A stretch of 6,446 nucleotides of DNA from Anaerolineae bacterium. Its GTDB lineage: Bacteria; Chloroflexota; Anaerolineae; Epilineales; JAHCIE01. Both the position numbers and the translations under genes were made by a program. Shown here piece by piece: positions 1 to 6,079 of this stretch. The notes beneath the pieces are model-generated. The model searched no databases. It saw only the letters and a program-made list of their open reading frames with translations, and had not been told where the DNA came from. The stretch is taken from assembly GCA_026129385.1 (NCBI GenBank), contig JAHCIE010000190.1, positions 1-6,446 of the forward strand, in the 5' to 3' direction. Every line of letters starts with the position of its first letter. Position 1 is the stretch's first letter.

Positions 1-367
1 GCTCCAGCAACTTGAGGTACTTCTCGATTTGGGCGTCGGGGTTGGGCACACGGTACAGGCGCGCGAAGTAGAGCAGATTGTAGTAGGCCGTCAAGCGGTC
101 GTAGAGGCCCGGCGCCTCGGTCAGCAGCCCGACGCGCGCCCGAATCGCGGTACACGCCGCCTCGCCGCCGCTGAGCGGGTGGCCAAGAACGGTGGCGTCG
201 CCACTGGTGGGCGCGATGAGGGCGGCCAGCACGCGCACCGTGGTCGTCTTGCCCGACCCGTTGGGGCCGAGCAGCACGAACACTTCCCCCGCCGCCACGT
301 CGAAGGATACGTTCTTGACGGCGGTCGTCGCGCCGAAAGTCTTGGTCAGGTTGCGGGCGTGAATCAT
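1..367 (-). CDS. ABC transporter ATP-binding protein, N-terminal part (runs off the left edge)
   Basis: This is the first 122 residues of an ABC-type ATPase that would power a membrane transporter from the cytoplasmic face; the rest lies beyond the window. The translation starts MIHARNLTKTFG and has a clear Walker A motif, GPNGSGKTT, at residues 34-42. The Q-loop region reads VGLLTEAPGLYDRLTA (residues 79-94), with Glu84 where many relatives have Gln. This variant, with the following LYDRLTAYYNL, resembles the NatA/drug-export-like subgroup of ABC ATPases (family knowledge). Signature motif, Walker B and H-loop are not in view. The ATG at 365-367 is chosen because an AGGGGAG ribosome binding site (374-380) sits 6 nt upstream and the protein begins at the normal family N-terminus. 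It lies 139 bp downstream of the glycosyltransferase gene on the same strand, so it may be a separate unit or a distal operon member. The substrate cannot be told; such ATPases usually pair with an ABC-2 type permease encoded next. Confidence 0.93.
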   Translation of the reverse strand, partial: MIHARNLTKTFGATTAVKNVSFDVAAGEVFVLLGPNGSGKTTTVRVLAALIAPTSGDATVLGHPLSGGEAACTAIRARVGLLTEAPGLYDRLTAYYNLLYFARLYRVPNPDAQIEKYLKLLE

Positions 368-432
368 GGCGGTCTCCCCTGGCGGGGTGGATACTCCAGG
401 CAGTCCAGGGACCCATGGGAAACGGTCTAGTC

Positions 433-457
433 GTCCTCGGTCGTTGGTCCTCGGTCG
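433..457. repeat. Short tandem direct repeat in the spacer before the ABC gene
   Basis: The 11-base word GTCCTCGGTCG occurs at 433-443 and again at 447-457, giving a 14-bp period with a 3-nt TTG between the copies. It is in non-coding spacer between the glycosyltransferase stop codon and the ABC ATPase start. Function unknown: it could be a binding site for a dimeric regulator of the ABC gene or a simple slippage product. Confidence 0.5.
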
Positions 458-463
458 CTCCGT

Positions 464-480
464 GCGTGAGATGCTCACGC
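464..480. terminator. Small perfect hairpin after the glycosyltransferase gene
   Basis: GCGTGAG (464-470) and CTCACGC (474-480) form a 7-bp perfect stem with a 3-nt loop, starting 27 bp past the stop codon of the glycosyltransferase gene. No run of T follows on the minus strand, so it is at best a weak or atypical terminator, or an mRNA 3'-end stabilising structure. It could also be an inverted-repeat operator for the ABC gene. Confidence 0.35.
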
Positions 481-506
481 GCCGGTGTGTAACAAGGCGG
501 CGCGAG

Positions 507-2444
507 CTACCGCACCGGCAGCCGGTTGTCGAAGGTCCAGTCGTGGTCCCAATGCAGGCCCGACGGCGGCGAGGGCGGCGACCCTGGCAGGCTGACGCTC
601 GGCGTCCAGTCCACCGCACTCACCTCCACCTCACCCAGCGTGACAGCATCGCGGCCATCGCGGGTCAGCAGGCGGGGCGTCCCGCCGGAGCCAGTCGGGT
701 ACAATCCCGTGACGAGGCTATAGCGGCCCGGCGCGAGGCCCGGCGGCAGGGACAGGGCGCGCCAGGTCGTCTGCTCGCTACCCGGTGGCCCTGCCCGCGT
801 CGGCGGCAGGGGCGCGTCGCTGCCCGCCACCAGTCGCCCGCCTGCGTCGAGGGCCTGGACGAACAGGGTCGTATCGCGTGTCGGCGCAGCCTCCGCCCGC
901 CCGCGCAGCCCCACCAGCAGCGGCTCGCCCGCCCGCGCTTCCGTCGGCGCGGTCACCGCCGTCAAGGTCAGCCCGTCCTGGAAGACGGCCGGCAGCGGCT
1001 GCCAGGTGGGCGCGGTCGGTGGCGGGACGAAGCGGTAGACGACGGCGCGCGTCGCGCTGTCGGCGAAGGACTGCTCCACGTCGCGCGGGGCGCGCTCGGC
1101 CAGGGCGTCAAAGGCGGCCGCCCACTGGGGCCGCTCGTCCAGCATACCGACAAACCAGATCGGCCGACCGGTGGCCTGGGCCGCACTGACGGCGGCCTCG
1201 TCGCTTGCCAGTCGCGCCCGGCGGCCCAGGTCGGGGACAAGGGCGTGCAACTCGCTGTGGTGCCACGGCGCGGTCAGCAGTAGACTGTCACCCGGCGCGA
1301 CGCGCTCGGCCAGGAAAGAGTATAACCGTAGCCGCTCCTGGTCAACGAAGGGATAGTTGCGCATCGCCTGCGCCAGCCGCGCGTCCCCATACAGGGCGAC
1401 GCCCACCAGCAGCGCCAGCAGGCCCCAGCGCGCCGCCCCACGTTGCCCGGCGACGATGGCCGCGGCAAGCATGAGGGCCGGCACGAGGGCCACGGCGAAG
1501 TAGCGCGAGCTGTAGTACGGCGCGCGCAGCGCCACCAGCGCGCCGAAAGCCAGCGTTCCCAGGGCCACGACGACCAGCAGCAGCGGCAATGGGGGCCGGC
1601 CCACCACCAGCGCGACGAGCAGCGCCACGGCCACCACGCCCGCCAGGAAGGCCCCGATGCGCCCATCCACGGCAATGCCAACGGTAAAGGCGACCCAGGC
1701 GTTCGCCAGCACCTGGAGTGGGTTGGGCCAGCGCTCGATCTTGTCCCAAATGTTGGCGACCGTCGCCGACTGGCGCGGCAGGGCATACAGCAGCCAGGGG
1801 GCGAGGGCCAGCGCGGGGACGACGCACGCCGCCAGCCCCTGCCCGACGAACTCGCGCCACTGGTGACTACGGAGCGCGGCCAGCAGCAGGTACAGCCCCT
1901 CGGCGGCCACCAGCCACACGCCGTAGTAGTGGGTGTAGACCAGCGCGATGTTGACCAGGGCGACCAGGGGCCAGCCCCAGCGATCCCCGCGCAGCGCGCC
2001 CGTCAGCGCGACGAGACTCAGCGCGCTCAGGCAGACGACCGGCGCATACTGGCGGACCAGCGGCGAGAAGCCAAGCAGGAAGGGGTTGACCGCCAGCAGC
2101 GCCATGGCGATGAGGCCCAACGCCGATGACCCCAGCCGCCGCCCCAGGACGTAGACCAGCGGCAGCGCGAGCAGCGAGGCCCACACCGCCACCAGCCGCT
2201 GCATGACCATACTGTCGCCCTGGAAGAGCCGCGCCCACGCGCCGAGAACCACGTACAGCAGCGGCGGGCTGCCTTCCAGGAACATCCGCCAGCGCGCCTC
2301 GTCTAGAGTCGGGGCAAGGCTGATCCAGACCGTGTTGATTTCGTCGTGGTCGACGAAGGTATTGAGCAGCAGCGGTGCGCGCAGGGCAGCGGCCAGTAGA
2401 ATCAATGCCACCGCCACCGCCACGTCGCGCCGCGCGGCTGTCAC
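507..2444 (-). CDS. GT39-like membrane glycosyltransferase with C-terminal beta-rich domain
   Basis: The predicted product is 645 residues, an integral-membrane glycosyltransferase of the PMT/ArnT (GT39, PF13231-like) type, which typically moves sugar from a polyprenyl-phosphate donor to an acceptor outside the cytoplasm. After a first membrane helix (about 7-27) comes the first outer loop with VDHDEINTVW (31-40), where D34/E35 fit the family's acidic active-site pair. Then come EGSPPLLY (57-64) and SPLVRQYAP (127-135), both typical of the family, and many hydrophobic helices to about residue 355. Residues 365-475 look like an outer soluble segment. Residues 486-612 look like the beta-sandwich tail seen on many Chloroflexota GT39 proteins (FQDGLTLTAV, TTLFVQALDAGGRLVAGSD, APGRYSLVTGLYP). 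The GTG start at 2442-2444 is chosen because it overlaps the stop of the preceding gene (GTGA) and begins right before the first helix. An in-frame extension to 2753 would overlap the protease gene and has no family-like sequence. Acceptor and sugar are unknown. Confidence 0.85.
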   Translation of the reverse strand: MTAARRDVAVAVALILLAAALRAPLLLNTFVDHDEINTVWISLAPTLDEARWRMFLEGSPPLLYVVLGAWARLFQGDSMVMQRLVAVWASLLALPLVYVLGRRLGSSALGLIAMALLAVNPFLLGFSPLVRQYAPVVCLSALSLVALTGALRGDRWGWPLVALVNIALVYTHYYGVWLVAAEGLYLLLAALRSHQWREFVGQGLAACVVPALALAPWLLYALPRQSATVANIWDKIERWPNPLQVLANAWVAFTVGIAVDGRIGAFLAGVVAVALLVALVVGRPPLPLLLVVVALGTLAFGALVALRAPYYSSRYFAVALVPALMLAAAIVAGQRGAARWGLLALLVGVALYGDARLAQAMRNYPFVDQERLRLYSFLAERVAPGDSLLLTAPWHHSELHALVPDLGRRARLASDEAAVSAAQATGRPIWFVGMLDERPQWAAAFDALAERAPRDVEQSFADSATRAVVYRFVPPPTAPTWQPLPAVFQDGLTLTAVTAPTEARAGEPLLVGLRGRAEAAPTRDTTLFVQALDAGGRLVAGSDAPLPPTRAGPPGSEQTTWRALSLPPGLAPGRYSLVTGLYPTGSGGTPRLLTRDGRDAVTLGEVEVSAVDWTPSVSLPGSPPSPPSGLHWDHDWTFDNRLPVR

Positions 2445-3268
2445 GAGCGGTTGCCCTGCCCGATGGCCTGACCAACCCATACCACCAGCGTCGTGATAAC
2501 GTGCCAGCTGGCGTGGCTGAGCATGGCCGCCTCCAGGCTGTAGCGCCAGAACAGCCAGCCGAAGCCGATGCCCAGCGCACTGTTCAGGCCAACAATGCGC
2601 ACGAGGACGGGTGGCGTCAGGCCGCCGTACAGCCCGGCTGCCGCGGGCAGGTGGCCTGCCCCAAAGAGCAGCGCGGACACGACAATCGCTGTCCACATGA
2701 CCCACGCTCGCGGCGTGCCCTGGCCGCGCTGGAATAGCCGCCACAGCAGCCACGCCAGCAGGGTCATCAGGCCCCAGCGTAGCAGAATCTCCTCCACGAT
2801 GCCGCCATACAGGATGCCCGTGATGGTCAGGCCCAGGGTACGACCCTGCTCACCCTCAGGGATGTTGACCGGCGCGGGAACCCACGCCTGAGTGGCCGCG
2901 TCGAAGCCGAGGACGATGGCCACGCCAACGGCGGCGACGATGAGGGCGGGCGCAATCTCACGGCGAAAGCCTTGCCACGGGGCGGGGATGCCCGCTGCGG
3001 CCTCAACGATGTGGGAGCGCAGGCCGAGCTTGGGCGTGAGGGCGACACCGATGGCCGTGGCGATGGCGGCCAGGATGGCCGGCTGGATGAGGGACAGCAG
3101 CGCCAGGGTCAGGGGCGACATGGTCGTCGGCACGCCGGGCCGGGTTAGCAGGCCGGAGAACGTGTTGAGCAGGGCAGGGATGAGGCCTACGACGCCGATC
3201 AGGGCCAGGCTGTACAGGGCGAAGAAACGCCGCCAGAATGGGCTATCCTGAACGGTTGGCGTGGTCAT
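2441..3268 (-). CDS. CPBP-family intramembrane metalloprotease-like protein (Abi/CAAX)
   Basis: A 275-residue multi-pass membrane protein of the CPBP (Abi, PF02517) family. These relate to Rce1-type CAAX proteases and are thought to cut within or near membranes with a Glu/His active site. All three family motifs are present in order: EEILLR (159-164, the EExxxR motif), FGAGH (202-206, second motif with His206), and LSHASWH (250-256, third motif with His252). So it is probably catalytically competent. Hydrophobic stretches lie near residues 18-40, 52-77, 105-122, 145-157, 162-177, 190-204, 222-241 and 255-270. The ATG at 3266-3268 is supported by an AGGTGA ribosome binding site (3275-3280) 6 nt upstream. 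This ATG overlaps the larC stop as ATGA, and its own stop overlaps the next start as GTGA, so it is translationally coupled on both sides. The substrate is unknown; the neighbouring glycosyltransferase suggests an envelope role, but that is inference. Confidence 0.9.
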   Translation of the reverse strand: MTTPTVQDSPFWRRFFALYSLALIGVVGLIPALLNTFSGLLTRPGVPTTMSPLTLALLSLIQPAILAAIATAIGVALTPKLGLRSHIVEAAAGIPAPWQGFRREIAPALIVAAVGVAIVLGFDAATQAWVPAPVNIPEGEQGRTLGLTITGILYGGIVEEILLRWGLMTLLAWLLWRLFQRGQGTPRAWVMWTAIVVSALLFGAGHLPAAAGLYGGLTPPVLVRIVGLNSALGIGFGWLFWRYSLEAAMLSHASWHVITTLVVWVGQAIGQGNRS

Positions 3269-4440
3269 GTGACGTCACCTGTCCGCGCCGCTGCCTCGAC
3301 CGCGCGATAGACTTCCCACAGCGGGACACCGTGCGCCTCGGCCACGCGGCGGCAGTCCTCATACTCCGGCGCGACGCGGCGGCGGCCGTCGGGCAGCAGC
3401 GCCAGCTTGGCCTGCACGGGGCCATAGGCTGTCGCGACCGCGACGATCTCGCGGGGCAGGCAGTAGCGGTCCATGTCCTGGCGGCGCACACCGAGGGTCA
3501 TGGTCTCGGCAAGAATGATGCCGCTCAGCGCCTCGGCGTCGGCAGGGCGACACACGACGGCCAGCAGCGTTCCCGGCCGCCCCTTCTTCATGTGGATGGG
3601 CGTCAGGTACACGTCGAAGGCCCCGGCGCCGAACAGCCGCTGCGCCGCGTGCTCGTACCACTCCGGCGACATGTTGTCGATCTGCGTTTCGAGCAGCGCC
3701 ACTCGCTCTACGGCGAGACTCGCCTGCTCCGTCTCGCCAAGGATGAGCCGCAACACGTTGGCGAAGGGCAGGTCCTTCATCCCCGCGCCGTAGCCCGTCG
3801 CCGTGACGGTCAGCGGCGGGTACGCGCCGAAGCCGTCGGCCAGCGTCGTCAGGATGGCCGCCCCTGTCGGCGTCACCAACTCGGCTTCGATATCCACGTG
3901 GCGCATGGGCGCGCCGCCCATCAGGGCCATGACCGCCGGTCCCGGCGCGGGCAGCAGACCGTGGGCGGTGTGAATCGTGCCCCGTCCGGCGGGCAGCGCG
4001 CCGCAGTACAGCCGCTCGACGCCCAGCGCCTCCAAGCCAACGACGGCTCCGACTACGTCGATCAACGTGTCCAGGTTGCCCATCTCGTGGAGATGCACCG
4101 TCTCGCGGGTCGCGCCGTGGACGTGGGCCTCGGCGTCGAACAGACGGGCGAAGATGCGCAGGCTGTCGGCCTTGGCGGGCGGCGACAGGCGGCTGGCCGC
4201 GATGACGCGCTGCACGTCGGCCCAGTGCGCCAGCCGCACGTCGGGGTCCACGTCCACGTGGGCCTTCGTTGCGCGCAGGTGGCGGCGCTCGACGGTCTCG
4301 CCGCGCACGGCCCAGCCGCCGATATCCAGCCGCGCCAGGCCGTCGCGTAGGGTCTCGATAGCCAGGCCCGCGTCGAGCAGCGCGCCGAGAATCATGTCGC
4401 CACTCGCGCCAGAGAAGGGTTCAAACAGGGCTAGCCGCAT
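3265..4440 (-). CDS. larC: Nickel-pincer nucleotide cofactor biosynthesis protein LarC (single full-length ORF)
   Basis: LarC inserts nickel, in a CTP-dependent cyclometallase reaction, as the last step of making the nickel-pincer nucleotide used by lactate racemase (LarA) and relatives (family knowledge). The 391-residue product matches the family over its full length. The N-terminal part has FEPFSGASGDMILGALLDAG (6-25), VHGATRETVHLHEMGNLD (107-124), GRGTIHTAHGLLPAP (152-166), ELVTPTGAAIL (187-197) and GYGAGMKD (216-223). The C-terminal (LarC2) part has ETQIDNMSPE (251-260), MKKGRPGTLL (284-293), AETMTLGVRR (311-320) and APEYEDC (357-363). In Lactobacillus plantarum the two halves are joined by a programmed frameshift; here they are one uninterrupted ORF. 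The ATG at 4438-4440 has an excellent AAGGAG site (4448-4453) 7 nt upstream. It is the first gene of a three-gene set. No larA, larB or larE is nearby, so the other steps must be encoded elsewhere. Confidence 0.96.
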   Translation of the reverse strand: MRLALFEPFSGASGDMILGALLDAGLAIETLRDGLARLDIGGWAVRGETVERRHLRATKAHVDVDPDVRLAHWADVQRVIAASRLSPPAKADSLRIFARLFDAEAHVHGATRETVHLHEMGNLDTLIDVVGAVVGLEALGVERLYCGALPAGRGTIHTAHGLLPAPGPAVMALMGGAPMRHVDIEAELVTPTGAAILTTLADGFGAYPPLTVTATGYGAGMKDLPFANVLRLILGETEQASLAVERVALLETQIDNMSPEWYEHAAQRLFGAGAFDVYLTPIHMKKGRPGTLLAVVCRPADAEALSGIILAETMTLGVRRQDMDRYCLPREIVAVATAYGPVQAKLALLPDGRRRVAPEYEDCRRVAEAHGVPLWEVYRAVEAAARTGDVT

Positions 4441-4447
4441 ACGTCAG

Positions 4448-4487
4448 CTCCTTGAGGCACGCCAGTCCATCGCACGCGCCAATTGTA
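4448..4487 (-). promoter_or_regulatory. Probable promoter -10 box and ribosome binding site of the larC operon
   Basis: On the minus strand a TACAAT box (4482-4487) matches the bacterial -10 consensus at five of six positions and lies in a local AT-rich patch of otherwise GC-rich DNA. The predicted transcript start near 4475 would leave a leader of about 35 nt containing AAGGAG (4448-4453), 7 nt before the larC ATG. The -35 side is weak (best fit TCAACC at 4506-4511, 18-bp spacing). It lies within the short GGTTGAA repeat, so that repeat may matter for recognition or regulation. Confidence 0.45.
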
Positions 4488-4498
4488 CTCGAAATGGG

Positions 4499-4523
4499 GG
4501 TTGAAGGTTGAAAGGTTGGAAGG
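4499..4523. repeat. Degenerate GGTTGAA micro-repeat upstream of larC
   Basis: Three imperfect tandem copies, GGTTGAA, GGTTGAAA and GGTTGGAA, occupy 4499-4521 and are followed by GG. The block lies in the intergenic region, over the expected -35 zone of the larC promoter and just upstream of the small plus-strand ORF. It could be a slippage repeat, a binding site, or one copy of a genome-dispersed element; the window cannot decide. Confidence 0.5.
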
Positions 4524-4543
4524 CAGAGCCTTGACCGGCAGCA

Positions 4544-4702
4544 TTGATTACACTGGCGATCGCCGAGAAGGTCGCGGCGCTGATGACGGATGACTACCTC
4601 CGGCAGCGTGCGGCGCGCAGCAGCCACGCTCGGTTCGAGGCCGCCCTATCGCGCGCACCGGACGCCGAGCCGGACGAGCGCGACCGTCTGCCAGGCGGGT
4701 GA
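4544..4702 (+). CDS. Small uncharacterised protein, 52 residues (possible gene or gene remnant)
   Basis: I do not recognise this with certainty. Reading from TTG at 4544-4546 to TGA at 4700-4702 gives 52 residues with a natural-looking, charged, helix-prone composition: IAEKVAALMTDDYLRQRAAR (6-25), then SSHARFEAALSRAPDAEP (26-43), then DERDRLPGG. The helical start and the acidic, proline-broken end recall small antitoxin-like or hypothetical proteins of filamentous bacteria, but that is only an impression. An in-frame stop (TGA, 4532-4534) lies just upstream, so no longer start exists. The TTG has no well-placed ribosome binding site. The internal ATG at 4583-4585 (39 residues) has GAGAAGG 11 nt upstream. 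It may therefore be the 3' end of a decayed gene. It is the only plus-strand gene proposed, divergent from larC and convergent with the Kelch gene. Its stop codon overlaps a 7-bp hairpin (4695-4701/4708-4714). Confidence 0.45.
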   Translation: MITLAIAEKVAALMTDDYLRQRAARSSHARFEAALSRAPDAEPDERDRLPGG

Positions 4703-4738
4703 CGGGCCACCCGCGGCGCTTAAGCCAGCATAAGGATC

Positions 4739-4763
4739 GGGGGTAGGCGGTGCGCCTACCCCC
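4739..4763. terminator. Strong hairpin, likely terminator of the Kelch gene (perhaps bidirectional)
   Basis: GGGGGTAGGCG (4739-4749) and CGCCTACCCCC (4753-4763) form an 11-bp perfect GC-rich stem with a 3-nt GTG loop. The pairing extends by GAT/ATC if the C at 4738 is bulged. It lies 40 bp past the Kelch gene stop (minus strand) and 37 bp past the small plus-strand ORF, so it sits between convergent genes. The T content after the stem is modest on both strands (GATCCTTATG on minus, ATCGTTCATT on plus), so it is not a textbook intrinsic terminator but fits a high-GC genome. Confidence 0.7.
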
Positions 4764-4802
4764 ATCGTTCATTCCCCTGGCGGCACAGCTTCTCGCGCCG
4801 CC

Positions 4803-6035
4803 TTACGGCGCGGTGGTGGCCGCCGCCTCGACCGTCGCCAGCGGACCGCCGTTCCACCCACCCACGGCGAGGACGAGGCCGCCCACCGCCGCCGCCGCCA
4901 CGTTGGCGCGAGGCGCAGGCATCGGCGTGGTCTCGGTCCAGGCGTTGATCAGCGGGTCGTAGATCTCGGCTGTGGCGAGGGCCAGGTTGCCCCAGCCGCC
5001 AACGGCCAGCAGGCCACCGTCGAAGGGCGCGACCCCCAGCCCGAAGCGCGCCGTAGGCATGGGCGCTGCGGACTGCCAGCGATTCGTATCGGGGTCATAG
5101 ACCTCGACCACGTTGAGCGCCTTGTAGTCGTAGCCGCCCACCGCCAGGATACGCCCACCGAGGGCAGCGGCCCCCAGGTAAGCGCGCCGCGTCGGCATGG
5201 GCGCGCGACTGGCCCAGGTATCGGTGGCCGGGTCGTAGGCCTCGACCGTGCCGAGGCGCGAGCCGTCGGCCGCGTTGCCGCCGATGGCGTACAGCTTCCC
5301 GCCGACAGCGGCCACGGCCAGGCCCGCCCGTGGCGTGGGGAGACTGGCGCGCGGCTGCCACGTCCCGCTGGCCGGGTCGAAGGCGAGCACACTCCCCAAC
5401 ACTCCGCCGTCCTCACCGCCCACGGCGTATACCTTGCCGCCCAGTTCCGCCACCCCAAGATTGAAGCGCGCCGTCGGCAGCGGGGCGCGCGACGACCAGT
5501 TGAGACCGGGCGGCGGTGGCGGGGCGTCCTGCCAGGGCAGCGGGCCGGACTTGTTGTAGTTGCCCATCATGCCCGCCAGGTCAGCGGCGTCGACGCGCCC
5601 GTCGGCATTGAAATCGGCGCGCGGGTCCGACGGCGGCGAGGTATTATAGGCCAGCGTCAGGATGTACAGGTCGGCGAAATTGACGCTGTCGTCGCCGTTG
5701 GCGTCGCCCATGAGCAGGGTCGTGGGCGGCAGGCTGACAAGGCCGGCCGGGTTCTCGATGGTCGTCTCCCGCGACAGGTAGCCGGGATGCTTGACCTGTA
5801 ACACGTGGTAGCCGCCGTTGCCCACCGCCAGGGCAAACTCGCCGTTCGCGCTGGTGCGTGAGTAGGGCACGCCATCGTAGTAGACAATGGTATCAGCGTA
5901 GGTCGTGCGGCCCTGGAGCATCACCTTGCCGACCACGACCGCATCGGGCGCGGCCGCGGCCTGACCGGCCCCTACAAGGCCGGTCAGTAGCATCGCCATC
6001 AGTAGCGTCACGCCCCACCAGAATCGGCGCAGCAT
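4803..6035 (-). CDS. Secreted protein: regulatory-like beta domain, type I dockerin, five Kelch repeats
   Basis: The 410-residue product starts with a signal peptide (MLRRFWW, hydrophobic core 8-22, AGQAAAAP at 23-30), so it should be exported. Residues 32-92 resemble a carboxypeptidase-regulatory-like beta domain (VVVGKVMLQG, NGEFALAVGNGGYHVLQVKH). Residues 108-160 form a type I dockerin-like pair of calcium loops: D111, N113, D115, D122 and D141, N143, D145, D152. A proline-rich linker (171-177) leads to five Kelch repeats of about 46 residues beginning at W180, W226, W274, W320 and W366. Each has a PTxR-like segment and a VGG or IGG pair, and all but the last end in YDP or FDP. Kelch propellers usually have 6-7 blades; here the fifth stops after TVEAAATTAP, without YDP, so it looks short. 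The ATG is fixed by AAGGAGG (6041-6047), 5 nt upstream. Ligand and enzymatic activity are unknown; a surface binding role is inferred. It lies 44 bp after the Thr-Pro-rich gene and may share its transcript. Confidence 0.9.
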   Translation of the reverse strand: MLRRFWWGVTLLMAMLLTGLVGAGQAAAAPDAVVVGKVMLQGRTTYADTIVYYDGVPYSRTSANGEFALAVGNGGYHVLQVKHPGYLSRETTIENPAGLVSLPPTTLLMGDANGDDSVNFADLYILTLAYNTSPPSDPRADFNADGRVDAADLAGMMGNYNKSGPLPWQDAPPPPPGLNWSSRAPLPTARFNLGVAELGGKVYAVGGEDGGVLGSVLAFDPASGTWQPRASLPTPRAGLAVAAVGGKLYAIGGNAADGSRLGTVEAYDPATDTWASRAPMPTRRAYLGAAALGGRILAVGGYDYKALNVVEVYDPDTNRWQSAAPMPTARFGLGVAPFDGGLLAVGGWGNLALATAEIYDPLINAWTETTPMPAPRANVAAAAVGGLVLAVGGWNGGPLATVEAAATTAP

Positions 6036-6079
6036 TGGAGCCTCCTTGTCGTGCCCGGCCCCCGTCTAGCGAGGGGTCG

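Noticed and set aside
411..418. CCCATGGG palindrome
   Set aside because: Eight bases only, no second copy or conserved spacing; expected by chance in GC-rich DNA.
29..430. Plus-strand frame of 133 codons over the ABC gene
   Set aside because: Antisense to an ABC ATPase with an intact Walker A motif.
366..1283. Long plus-strand frame of 305 codons opposite the glycosyltransferase gene
   Set aside because: Very Arg/Gln/Gly-rich translation with no motifs; it is the antisense shadow of a clear membrane protein in high-GC DNA.
1443..2129. Plus-strand frame of 228 codons
   Set aside because: Antisense to the glycosyltransferase membrane region; His/Gln/Arg-rich composition typical of antisense frames.
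2445..2753. N-terminal extension of the glycosyltransferase frame by 103 codons
   Set aside because: It lies wholly within the CPBP gene, lacks glycosyltransferase features, and the GTG at 2442-2444 with its GTGA overlap begins right before the first helix.
3238..4350. Plus-strand frame of 370 codons nearly as long as larC
   Set aside because: Exactly antisense to larC, which matches its family throughout; the plus translation is His/Arg/Gln-rich with no recognisable domain.
4421..4772. Two short minus-strand frames (4421-4627 and 4548-4772) in the larC-Kelch gap
   Set aside because: Arg/Ser/Cys-rich without family-like sequence; one overlaps the larC start and promoter, the other covers the terminator hairpin.
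4764..4850. Possible frameshift at the end of the Kelch gene that hides a sixth blade
   Set aside because: No Kelch-like text in any minus-strand frame after 4803; a strong hairpin follows within 40 bp, so the gene appears to end there.
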